The position numbers and the translations under genes are program-made. The notes under the pieces are model-generated. The model saw only the letters and a list, made by a program, of their open reading frames with translations. It was not told where the DNA came from and did not search any database. This document shows, one piece after another, positions 37,190 through 44,801 of a DNA stretch of 45,475 nucleotides (position 1 is its first letter; each line of letters begins with the position of its first letter). The DNA comes from Acidobacteriaceae bacterium (lineage in GTDB: Bacteria > Acidobacteriota > Terriglobia > Terriglobales > Acidobacteriaceae): the NCBI GenBank assembly GCA_003134815.1, contig PLCO01000028.1, forward strand, positions 57,143 to 102,617, written 5' to 3'.

Positions 37190-37702
37190 TTAATTTCCTG
37201 CCGCAAGGACGGATTTAGGCGGGCGGCCAACTGGCCTGGGCTCGTCGGCGGAGGGCTTTGGCTTACGAAAGGCGGCGGTGAGTGCGAGCTTGGCGTTGGC
37301 CCGATAGTGCTTTGCATCGCTGTAATTGATGATGTCGGTCATGACCGCGAAGTTGATACAGGCGATGAACTGGCAAATATTCTCATAGCCGACGAGTGGA
37401 GGGGTGACGCGGAGATAGGCTTCGTTGCCGGCCTTTTGGGCGGGGTAGTCGCTTTCGTCGTCGTCAAGATCGGCAGCCTCCTTTTTGTAGGCATTGTTCC
37501 AGGCCTTCATGCAGCGGACGATGGCTTCGTTATCGTCGGCGGTTTTTGGGGGTTTGCGCGGGCCCGCAGGCGCGGTTGTGCCGGCAGCTGCTGCTGTAGC
37601 GGCCGGTGCGGTCAAAATTGGAGGTGCAATTGGGGCAACAAGTGCGGCCGTGCCCGCAAATGCGGGTGCGGCGGTAGGTGTGGATGCGTTAAGGTCTGCC
37701 AT
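37190..37702 (-). CDS. Ala/Pro-rich protein of unknown function with a GRPPK tail
   Basis: A 170-aa protein. Residues 1-50 are a low-complexity Ala/Pro/Thr segment. The core (about 55-150) is probably helical (NEAIVRCMKAWNNAYKKEAA, YENICQFIACINFAVMTDII). The C-terminus ends in basic RKPKPSADEPRPVGRPPKS, and GRP with flanking basic residues is the AT-hook type, so DNA binding is possible. AAGGAG lies 7 bases before the ATG, which makes the call firm. No family is recognised, and nothing nearby hints at a pathway. It lies between a dispersed repeat and heptamer/nonamer repeats, as accessory genes here tend to. Confidence 0.72.
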   Translation of the reverse strand: MADLNASTPTAAPAFAGTAALVAPIAPPILTAPAATAAAAGTTAPAGPRKPPKTADDNEAIVRCMKAWNNAYKKEAADLDDDESDYPAQKAGNEAYLRVTPPLVGYENICQFIACINFAVMTDIINYSDAKHYRANAKLALTAAFRKPKPSADEPRPVGRPPKSVLAAGN

Positions 37703-37763
37703 GAAGAAGCTCCTTCATCTTTAAGGTTAGCGATTTCGGAGAATTAATCGGCAAACTTGATAA

Positions 37764-37796
37764 GACAGGGACTAAGGGACCAGGGACTAGGGAATG
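37764..37796. repeat. Heptamer-like repeat (TAGTCCC), inverted copy
   Basis: GGGACTA, AGGGACC, AGGGACT, AGGGA in a row. The reverse complement gives the TAGTCCC/CCCTGG words of 17.74 kb. Confidence 0.72.
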
Positions 37797-37855
37797 AACG
37801 ACTTACGGAGGGCGGACGGATTTATTTTGGCCGAGGGGGGTTGACAAGAAAAGGC

Positions 37856-37884
37856 AGCGGGGTTGGCGGAGTTAGCGGGGCTGG
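37856..37884. repeat. Nonamer-period repeat, inverted copy
   Basis: On the minus strand: AGCCCCGCT, AACTCCGCC, AACCCCGCT. The same family as 7.10, 22.08 and 22.33 kb. Confidence 0.72.
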
Positions 37885-38234
37885 CCGCCGGCGGCTCGGA
37901 AGCCGCTGGCTCAGCCAGACAGACCCACCAATCTCTGGATCGAGGCGTGAGTCAATGGACAGGAAAGAGTAACTTTCGGGTTGCCTGTGATTCGCTCGGA
38001 ACCGCTCACAGACGATAAGCCGACTTGCCGTTACTTATCGCGACCGCGAATATTCAAACGGTAACGTGGCAGGCGAGTTGATCTCTCCAAACGGATTATG
38101 ACAGAAGGCTTTTCTTCCGAAAAGCTTCCACTTTCAGTGCGAACATTCCGTTGGCATCGCAATCTACCTCAGGCGAAGTACACTTGTTGAGATTCTGGGT
38201 CACAACGGAGATTCCAGTTGGAGGGCTTTTCATC

Positions 38235-39674
38235 ATGAGTCCATCAGAGATTTCTCGCCGCACGGTGCTGCGTGGCGCTGCGCTGGGCGCGGCGGTGCTT
38301 GCCTCTGGCGCCGACAAGCTGCTGGGCGAATCGGTCCAAGCTCCGCCCAACATCGTTTTCATCCTTGCTGACGATATGGGTTACGCCGATATTTCCTGCT
38401 ACGGACGACCCGACCTCCACACTCCGAACATCGATAGTCTTGCATCGCGCGGAATGCGCTTTCTGCAGGCCTACGCCAACTCCGCGGTCTGCTCGGCCAC
38501 GCGCACCGCTCTGATTACCGGACGCTATCAGGACCGCATCGATGTTGGTCTCGACGAACCGCTCGTCGGACGCGACACCGGTTTGCCTCCGAGCCATCCC
38601 ACGCTGCCTTCGCTCCTGCGCAAGGCCGGATATGGGACCACCCTCGTGGGCAAGTGGCATCTCGGCTTGCTGCCGAAGTATGGCCCGCTGGTGAGCGGCT
38701 ATGATCACTTCTACGGTTTTCGCGGCGGCGCGGTCGACTACTTTACACACTCTAACGACCTGTGGGACGAAGACATCAATATCCAACAGGTTGGCTACCT
38801 GACTGATATCCTCGGAAGCCACGCCGTCAATGTGATCAACGGCTACGCCAAAGCTCGAAAGCCCTTCCTGCTGAGCCTGCACTTTAATGCGCCTCACTGG
38901 CCGTGGGAGGGGCCGGGAGATGAGGCCGAATCGCGGCGGCTTATAGGTCATCGGCTCGCCGATTTTGACGGCGGTTCGCAAGCGACCTATCAGCGCATGA
39001 TCGAGGACCTCGATCTCCAGGTTGGCCGTGTGCTTGAAACGCTTCGCGCTGGCGGCATCCTCGACAACACCATCGTTATTTTCACCAGCGACAACGGCGG
39101 CGAGCGCTTCGCCGATACTTGGCCATTTACAGGCCGGAAGACAGAGTTACTTGAAGGCGGCTTGCGCATTCCGGCCATCATTTCGTGGCCCGCGCGCATT
39201 GCCATGGGCCAAACCACCAATCAGGTGGCCATCAGCATGGATTGGCTGCCAACGCTTCTTGCCGCCGCCGGCACGGGGCCCGATGCCGCGTATCCATCCG
39301 ACGGCATTAACCTGCTCCCATTTCTAGCCGAAGGCGCCACGCCGGTTGCCCGCAAGCTCTTTTGGCGCTACAAAGCCAATGCCCAGCACGCGACGCGCGA
39401 TGGCGATATGAAGTATCTCAAGATTCTCGAAAATACATTCCTCTTCAACGTCGTTGAGGATCCCATGGAGCGCGCCAACCTGAAGGAAAGGATGCCCGAC
39501 GATTACAACCGCCTGATCGCGGAATGGGCCGCCTGGAATGCAGCTATGCTGCCGGAGATCGATGCGAGCTACACCGACAACTTCACCGGGAACGAGCTCG
39601 CCGATCACATTGGTGCGCCGGAAGCCAGCCACAAGGCCGATAACCCGCCTCCTGTGGCGGCTCCCCATCGCTGA
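38235..39674 (+). CDS. Tat-exported type I sulfatase
   Basis: A 479-aa arylsulfatase-family enzyme that cleaves sulfate esters. It has a twin-arginine signal (SRRTVLRGAALGAAVLASG, about 7-25), so it is exported folded. The metal-binding Asp pair Asp46-Asp47 is in LADDMGYAD. The formylglycine site is Cys86 in AVCSATRTALITGRY: C-x-A-x-R instead of the commoner C-x-P-x-R, an accepted variant. Further GKWHLGLLPKYGP, HFNAPHWPWEG, FTSDNGGERF and GGLRIPAII complete the active site. The start follows from the Tat signal. No formylglycine-generating enzyme is in the window, so maturation depends on a gene elsewhere. The substrate is unknown. Confidence 0.92.
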   Translation: MSPSEISRRTVLRGAALGAAVLASGADKLLGESVQAPPNIVFILADDMGYADISCYGRPDLHTPNIDSLASRGMRFLQAYANSAVCSATRTALITGRYQDRIDVGLDEPLVGRDTGLPPSHPTLPSLLRKAGYGTTLVGKWHLGLLPKYGPLVSGYDHFYGFRGGAVDYFTHSNDLWDEDINIQQVGYLTDILGSHAVNVINGYAKARKPFLLSLHFNAPHWPWEGPGDEAESRRLIGHRLADFDGGSQATYQRMIEDLDLQVGRVLETLRAGGILDNTIVIFTSDNGGERFADTWPFTGRKTELLEGGLRIPAIISWPARIAMGQTTNQVAISMDWLPTLLAAAGTGPDAAYPSDGINLLPFLAEGATPVARKLFWRYKANAQHATRDGDMKYLKILENTFLFNVVEDPMERANLKERMPDDYNRLIAEWAAWNAAMLPEIDASYTDNFTGNELADHIGAPEASHKADNPPPVAAPHR

Positions 39675-39936
39675 GACCACCGACCCCCACCTGCACGCTG
39701 TCAATTAGTGCGTTCGACCGCGCGCGGAAGAATGAGTTCGGTGGTTCCAATATGCTCATTCTCTGCGAATTACTCTCCAATGGCAGGATCACTCCTCAAA
39801 AAACGCTCCAGGGTCCACAAATCACATAGTTCCTGTATTGTCGCTAGCCGGGCAGTAACCTGGTGACAATTCCTGAGTAGAGCGTAAACGACGTGTTGGA
39901 AGTTTGCAGCCCGGGTCTTTCGCCGCTGGAGTTCGT

Positions 39937-39983
39937 GCTTCCCACCCTTGCGGCAAAGGCATGAACGCCGCAAGGATGGGGCA
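39937..39983 (-). repeat. Palindromic element, GTGCCCCATCC family, inverted
   Basis: CCCACCCTTGCGGC (39941-39954) pairs with GCCGCAAGGATGGG (39967-39980) over 14 bp, one wobble, loop of 12. Arms as at 5.3 kb, inner stem TTGCGGC different. Confidence 0.82.
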
Positions 39984-40050
39984 ACCATTTCTTGTGCGAG
40001 GATGGGAGCGCTCGCGGCGGGGCTAGCCTCTTGCTTTCCCAGGTCCCCAA

Positions 40051-40083
40051 GTGCGAGGGACCCTTCGGCTTCGCTCAGGGCAG
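40051..40083 (-). repeat. REP-like fragment
   Basis: The minus strand reads CCCTGAGCGAAGCCGAAGGG then TCCCTCGCAC. It shares CCTGAGCG and GAAGC with the elements near 19.6 kb but lacks the ACCTGCTT end. A GGGTGCCCCA follows on the same strand side, as in the palindromic family. Confidence 0.55.
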
Positions 40084-40127
40084 GCTCTGGGGCACCCAGA
40101 TTGGTAGGTGAACAAGCGGTCAGAAAC

Positions 40128-40235
40128 TTACAGCGTGCGCTTAAACAGCGGCGTGGCGATGAGCAGAGTGGCCATGCCGAAGACGCAGATGAAGAGGAGA
40201 TCGGGCCAGATGGCGGCGAACCCGTCGTCCTTGAG
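40128..40235 (-). pseudogene. C-terminal stub of a second ABC-2 type permease
   Basis: The minus frame reads LKDDGFAAIWPDLLFICVFG then MATLLIATPLFKRTL and a stop. The intact permease upstream (41585) ends LKDGGWIAIRGDLAFLTIFG, IATLLIATPLFKRTL. 25 of 35 residues are identical. The frame closes by a stop near 40260 and nothing upstream is permease-like. It is a paralogue fragment, not a copy of recent origin. Confidence 0.88.
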
Positions 40236-40280
40236 TGTGGCTTTAGAATCTTTTGGCGGATTTTAATTGCGGGGCGATTT

Positions 40281-41468
40281 TCAATTGCCCGTTTGGCGCT
40301 TGCCAAAGTGATAGCTGAGGCCGCCATTCAAATTCATCTCGTCAATTCCGGAGTTTGACGGCACAATAAAGGCATTTGAGATATGGAGGTTACCCACCGC
40401 GACGCGTAGATCCCATCGCCCTTTGAGAGCGAACTGAACCCCCACACTCTGCTGCAGGATGAAGTTCTCGTAGGAACCATCGACGGAGAGCGCCTTTTGC
40501 GTAAACCCTATCACGCCTCCTTTAATGAGGCAGTACGGTTTCCACCTTTTTCCGTCGCGCCACATCATGCGCAACCCGGCCGGCGAAATGGCCATCCCTT
40601 CCACGTTCACAAATCCAGGAGCCAGCTGATCTCCAAACGAGTCCATATGGGCCGGCTGCTTGAGGATCACGATGGGCAGAATCTCGGCAACATAATCCAT
40701 GCGCGCGCCGATGAGTTTTCCCCAGGAGTGACGGTCGTATTCCAACCCGCCCGCGTGCAGATAACTCCACCAGGTGTAAGCAAAAACATGGTAGTGGCCA
40801 AATGAGCCGAGGGTCTCGAAAACCAACTCACTATCAACCGGCGCGCGTGACGCCTTGCGGCCTTCGGAGTCGCCTCGCTCGTAAGGAGGTCCGGGAACGG
40901 GTGTCCACGTTAACCCAGCCGTTATGCGGCCAAAATAGTTGGGGAGCCCAGGAATGCGATAGGGAACAGGATCCGCCGCACTTTGGAGAAGGGCGAAGTC
41001 CGAGTGCTGAAATCCGCCTTCGACGCGAAAACCAAACCTGCGCGACAAGGGCGTATCGAGTCCGCCGCCAAGAAAGGTTGTGAAGGAAGCACCGCCGCCG
41101 AGCGCACCATTCGCGCCCCAGCGCGGATTCAATCTCCCCTCCCCTGCGAGCGCCTTCAAGAACAGGCCTTCGCGGCCAAATCGCCGCTCGTATTCTCCCC
41201 CAGCCAAAATGAAAACGGCATTTTGCGAAGCGCCCAGGTTCGTCCCATGGTATCCGGACACGTCCACGACACCGCGCAGGCGGTGGAACCAGGGAAACGT
41301 AGCAGCGGCATCCCATCCCGTTAGCGGTTGCCGCGCACCCGGAGTTCCATTGAACGAATTCGAAAGATAGGTGAAGCCCGCAAAGACCTGGACGGGCGGC
41401 GAGGTGTCAAACTGTGCGGCGGACACAGTTGGCAGAGCCAGCAATGCCAGGATCGGGAGAAGGCGCAT
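40281..41468 (-). CDS. Double outer-membrane barrel; C-terminal half PagL-like lipid A deacylase
   Basis: A 395-aa protein with signal peptide MRLLPILALLALPTVSAA. Residues about 20-195 read as an eight-stranded barrel of the OmpA-like type (FAGFTYLSN, FILAGGEYERRFG, AALGGG-like strands, FGRITAGLTW). Residues about 215-395 resemble PagL / acyloxyacyl-hydrolase family 3-O-deacylases: RWKPYCLIKGGVIGF, FALKGRWDLRVAV, and near the end the catalytic His-x-Ser in NLHISNAFIVPSNSGIDEMN, with an Asp/Glu 12-13 residues after the Ser, then GLSYHF. PagL removes the 3-O acyl chain of lipid A in the outer membrane. The fusion of two barrels is uncommon. The longer frame up to 41918 is antisense to the permease and is rejected. 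Confidence 0.72.
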   Translation of the reverse strand: MRLLPILALLALPTVSAAQFDTSPPVQVFAGFTYLSNSFNGTPGARQPLTGWDAAATFPWFHRLRGVVDVSGYHGTNLGASQNAVFILAGGEYERRFGREGLFLKALAGEGRLNPRWGANGALGGGASFTTFLGGGLDTPLSRRFGFRVEGGFQHSDFALLQSAADPVPYRIPGLPNYFGRITAGLTWTPVPGPPYERGDSEGRKASRAPVDSELVFETLGSFGHYHVFAYTWWSYLHAGGLEYDRHSWGKLIGARMDYVAEILPIVILKQPAHMDSFGDQLAPGFVNVEGMAISPAGLRMMWRDGKRWKPYCLIKGGVIGFTQKALSVDGSYENFILQQSVGVQFALKGRWDLRVAVGNLHISNAFIVPSNSGIDEMNLNGGLSYHFGKRQTGN

Positions 41469-41584
41469 GAACAACCGCAAATCCGCAGCGCGGTTCGGCC
41501 ATACTAGCAGATGATCCCAGGGCGTGAGATCGCGTCGAAGATCCGCGCCGCTTTGAACGACGCGGCAAACCAGCCCAAGATTAC

Positions 41585-42697
41585 TTACAGCGTGCGCTTG
41601 AAGAGCGGCGTGGCGATGAGCAGCGTGGCGATGCCGAAGATGGTGAGGAACGCGAGGTCGCCCCTGATGGCGATCCAGCCGCCGTCTTTGAGAAGGACGG
41701 CCTTGAAGCCGTGAATCGCGTAGGTGAAGGGATCGATAACGGACATCGCCTGCATCCAACCGGGGAACGACGCGGTGGGATACATGGCGCCTGAGGGATA
41801 CAACAGGAGCACATTGAGAACGCCGAACATGGCGCGCGGCACGAGCGGATCGTCGACGCGGACCATTAGCAGAAACATCATGCCATTGAAGGCAATGGAA
41901 CCGGCGACGATGAGGCACAACATCTGCAACATGATCACGGGATGAAAGACGGTGCCGAGGCCGGCGATGAGCGAACCGATGACGCCGATGGATAGTCCGC
42001 TGAGCGTGGCCTTGATGGAGCCGGCAATGTTTAACCCGAAGACCAGCTCAAGTTTCGTAATGGGGGTGACGAGGTAGCCCTCGTGGACGCCGCGCGCCTT
42101 GTCGTCGATATAGAGCATGCCGCCGCCGATCATGACCGAGATGTACATGGCCAGCGCGACGGTCATGGGCAGAAGATACTTGAGGTAATTCACGTAGGGG
42201 TATAGCTCGACTACTTCGAGGGCGATGGCTTTGGTGAGGCGGTCTTGAACTTGCGGCGCATTCATCGCGCCGACGAGCGATTGCATCTCGGCCTCGAGAG
42301 TGGACGAGGTGAACAGGTCGGAGTTGTCGACGACAAGGCCGAGCTGGGGCGCGTCCTGCGAGTAGACGCGGCGCGAGTAATGCTCGGGGATGATGACCGC
42401 GGCGTCGATTTTGCCGGTGCGCACGTCTTCGCGCGCCTGCACTTCATTGGGGTAATCGATGGTGGTAAAGGTCTTGATATTGGCGGCGACGGCAGCGAAC
42501 GCCTCGCGCACTTTGACCGCTTGCGGCCCGTGGTCATGGTCGACCACCGCGACGTGCGTGCCCACGATTTTGCCGCCGAAGGCGTTGCCGATAATGATTA
42601 ACTGCAGGATGGGCAACATCAGCGACATGATCATGAGCGTGGGCGAGCGGAAAAATTTGCGCATCTCGCGCTCGATGATGGCATACATTCTGTTCAT
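41585..42697 (-). CDS. ABC-2 type permease (YbhS/YbhR-like)
   Basis: A 370-aa inner-membrane subunit of an ABC exporter. One N-terminal helix (PTLMIMSLMLPILQLIIIGN), a periplasmic domain of about 150 residues (HVAVVDHDHGPQAVKVREAF, IPEHYSRRVYSQDAP), and about five C-terminal helices with MLYIDDKARGVHEGYLVTPI and MYPTASFPGWMQAMSVIDPF form the ABC2_membrane_3 layout. The start overlaps the ATPase stop by 4 bp. In the well-known YbhGFSR exporter two permeases are encoded; here the partner survives only as a stub at 40128-40235. Confidence 0.92.
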   Translation of the reverse strand: MNRMYAIIEREMRKFFRSPTLMIMSLMLPILQLIIIGNAFGGKIVGTHVAVVDHDHGPQAVKVREAFAAVAANIKTFTTIDYPNEVQAREDVRTGKIDAAVIIPEHYSRRVYSQDAPQLGLVVDNSDLFTSSTLEAEMQSLVGAMNAPQVQDRLTKAIALEVVELYPYVNYLKYLLPMTVALAMYISVMIGGGMLYIDDKARGVHEGYLVTPITKLELVFGLNIAGSIKATLSGLSIGVIGSLIAGLGTVFHPVIMLQMLCLIVAGSIAFNGMMFLLMVRVDDPLVPRAMFGVLNVLLLYPSGAMYPTASFPGWMQAMSVIDPFTYAIHGFKAVLLKDGGWIAIRGDLAFLTIFGIATLLIATPLFKRTL

Positions 42698-43740
42698 GGC
42701 TGCGTCCCCGGGCGTGGCGGCATCATAAAGACCGACTTGACCTGTTCATCGCGCAATTGCCGGCCCGTGTAGTGAACAAATACGTCGTCGAGCGTGGTGT
42801 TTTGCACGCTCAAAGAGGTCAGCGTTTCGCCCAGGCTGGCCGCCATTTCGACAAGTTGCATCGTGGTCTTCGATCCGGACGTGGTGAGCACGCGGTAGAA
42901 CCCGGCGCTCTCCGGTTGAACGCTGGTTACACCATCGAGCTTCTTCAACCGGTCTTCCCACTCTGCTGTTTCGCGGTCGAAGTGAACCTCGACGACGTTG
43001 GCGCCGGCAACGCTGTTCTTCAATTCGATAGGCGTTCCCAGAGCGACGAGCTTGCCGTGATCCACAATGGCGATGCGGTCGCACAGCTTGTCCGCTTCTT
43101 CCATGTAGTGCGTGGTGAGCAGCATCGTGAGGTTGCGGTTGGCCTTGAGCTTGTTCAGCATCTCCCACACGGCGATGCGTGAAACCGGATCGAGGCCGGT
43201 GGTGGGCTCGTCGAGGAAGAAGATGCGCGGATTGTGAACGAGGCCGCGTGCGATTTCAAGCCGGCGTCTCATGCCGCCGGAAAGAGTTTTGGTTTGCGCG
43301 TCGCGCCACTTGGTCAGGTCGACGGCCTCCAACACTTCTGCGATATTCTTCTCGCGCTCCGCGTGCGGAACGCTGTAGAGCTTGGCATAGATCGACAGAT
43401 TTTCTTCGACGGTAAGATCAGGATCGCTGGTGAGCGCCTGCGGAATGACGCCTATCATGCGGCGCACATCGTCGGGATCTTTAGCCACATCGTGGCCGCC
43501 GACGATTGCCCTGCCAGCGGTGACCGGAATCAGCGTGGTCATCATCCGGATCAGCGTGCTCTTCCCTGCCCCGTTCGGCCCGAGCAACCCGAAGATCTCG
43601 CCTTCAGCCACGCAGAAGTTCACATCCTTCACCGCTTCGAAATCTCCGTAGCGCTTGAAGATGTGCTCCACTTCAATTGCCGTGGGCCGCGCGCCACAGT
43701 CGCCATTGGCCGCAATGCTTCCGTTTGCTTCCGCGGTCAT
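42694..43740 (-). CDS. ABC transporter ATP-binding protein (drug/multidrug type)
   Basis: A 348-aa cytoplasmic ATPase that powers the permease encoded next. Walker A GPNGAGKST, Q-loop VIPQ, signature LSGGMRRRLEIARGLV, Walker B IFFLDEPTTGLDP and switch LTTHYMEEAD are all intact. The C-terminal 110 residues are the DUF4162-like regulatory part (NVVEVHFDRETAEWEDRL, QNTTLDDVFVHYTGRQLRDE). It overlaps both neighbours by 4 bp (ATGA). The short N-terminal extension (about 1-20) is polar. Confidence 0.95.
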   Translation of the reverse strand: MTAEANGSIAANGDCGARPTAIEVEHIFKRYGDFEAVKDVNFCVAEGEIFGLLGPNGAGKSTLIRMMTTLIPVTAGRAIVGGHDVAKDPDDVRRMIGVIPQALTSDPDLTVEENLSIYAKLYSVPHAEREKNIAEVLEAVDLTKWRDAQTKTLSGGMRRRLEIARGLVHNPRIFFLDEPTTGLDPVSRIAVWEMLNKLKANRNLTMLLTTHYMEEADKLCDRIAIVDHGKLVALGTPIELKNSVAGANVVEVHFDRETAEWEDRLKKLDGVTSVQPESAGFYRVLTTSGSKTTMQLVEMAASLGETLTSLSVQNTTLDDVFVHYTGRQLRDEQVKSVFMMPPRPGTQP

Positions 43741-44801
43741 TGCTTCACCAATTTGGCTTTGGGGATATAGACTTCGGCGGTCATTCCGGGAACGAACTTT
43801 TCGCCGGGATTGGGAATGAGGAGCTTGAGTTGAATGGTTTTGATGTCGCGCTTCATGCTGTTCACGTCGCGTTGCGTTGCGAAATCGCCTTCGGCGGCTT
43901 TGGCGATGACTTTGCCGTAAAAGGTGTTGCCGCTGGGCATGACGACGCGCAGTGAATCTCCAAGCTGCACGCTGTCAGCTTGAGTCTCCGGCAGCGGCGC
44001 GTAGACCCACGTTTGCGAAAGGTCCATGATGGTGACGATCGGTTCGCCCATGGTCACGACTTCACCTTGTCGCGCGGCCCACACGTCGACCTTGCCGTCA
44101 ATGGGCGAGAGCACTTGCGAGTAACCCTGTTCCACCTTCGCCTGCAATGCCAAGGCCTGTGCATTTGCCGCCGAGTCGCGTGTCTCGTTAACATTCTGGG
44201 CGGAAACCTGCGTCAACAACTCATGCGCACGCGCCTGCCGAAGTGATGCCTGAGCCGAATCGAGATTCCCTTTTGCAGTGTTAACGGCCGCCTGCGCTGC
44301 CTGCAGGCTGGTCACTGCTTCGTCTCTTGCCTGCTTGCTCATGATCCCTTGCTGGGCCAGCGCGACGGTGCGGCTTGTGTCGGCCTGCTGATGTTGGAAG
44401 TTTGCCTGTGCCTGCGCTAACTGCGCCTGCGCGGCCTTTACTTGCGCCTCCGCCGCCTGCGTTGCATTAGACGTCTCGCCGCTGTTCTGGCTTTCCGTCG
44501 CCTCGGCTTCGCGCACCTTCGATTCATTGCTCGCGGCATTTGCTTCAGCGGCCTTTGTAGCCGCGGCCAGATCATCGCTCTCAATGGTGGCGATGAGCTC
44601 ACCGGTCTTGACGGAGTCGCCCTCCTGGACCGTCAACGTCTGAATGCGTCCGGGAATCTTCGAGCTCACGATGACTTCGTTTGCATCCACGGTTCCGATC
44701 AGTTGCAGATCGGTGGTGCGGCGCGTGGTGACCAGATACCAGATGAGCGATCCCACCGTCAGCAATCCCAGAATCACGAATACTCTATTTCGCGCGTTCA
44801 C
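43737..44801 (-). CDS. HlyD-family adaptor (YbhG-like)
   Basis: A 354-aa adaptor with one N-terminal membrane helix (VFVILGLLTVGSLIWYLV). Biotinyl-lipoyl halves are IVSSKIPGRIQTLTVQEGDS and VLSPIDGKVDVWAARQGEV. A long Ala/Gln-rich coiled coil (about 80-220) lies between, and a beta-barrel with TWVYAPLPETQADSVQLGD follows. It should link the ABC pump to an outer-membrane channel, possibly the TolC-like protein at 28.4 kb or another one. 4-bp overlaps with the regulator and the ATPase mean tight coupling. Confidence 0.92.
   Translation of the reverse strand: MNARNRVFVILGLLTVGSLIWYLVTTRRTTDLQLIGTVDANEVIVSSKIPGRIQTLTVQEGDSVKTGELIATIESDDLAAATKAAEANAASNESKVREAEATESQNSGETSNATQAAEAQVKAAQAQLAQAQANFQHQQADTSRTVALAQQGIMSKQARDEAVTSLQAAQAAVNTAKGNLDSAQASLRQARAHELLTQVSAQNVNETRDSAANAQALALQAKVEQGYSQVLSPIDGKVDVWAARQGEVVTMGEPIVTIMDLSQTWVYAPLPETQADSVQLGDSLRVVMPSGNTFYGKVIAKAAEGDFATQRDVNSMKRDIKTIQLKLLIPNPGEKFVPGMTAEVYIPKAKLVKQ

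Larger units (their letters stand above)
37703..38234. other. 532-base gap with heptamer and nonamer repeats
   Basis: Holds the repeats at 37764-37796 and 37856-37884, and about 300 unique bases before the sulfatase gene. A 28-codon upstream extension of the sulfatase frame (from ATG 38151) is open but the Tat signal starts only at 38235. No promoter is convincing. Confidence 0.5.
39675..40127. other. Gap with a palindromic element and a REP-like fragment
   Basis: About 450 bases without a gene. 39941-39980 is an inverted GTGCCCCATCC-family palindrome and 40051-40083 resembles a REP arm. The first 260 bases show nothing recognisable. Confidence 0.6.

Noticed and set aside
39770..40327. 185-codon minus-strand frame over the permease stub
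   Set aside because: It is in a different frame from the stub, crosses palindromes and a REP fragment, and its translation is Ser/Ala/Pro low-complexity.
41469..41918. N-terminal extension of the PagL-like barrel gene (Arg/His-rich, 150 codons)
   Set aside because: Antisense or out of frame to the permease; a proper signal peptide starts at 41468.
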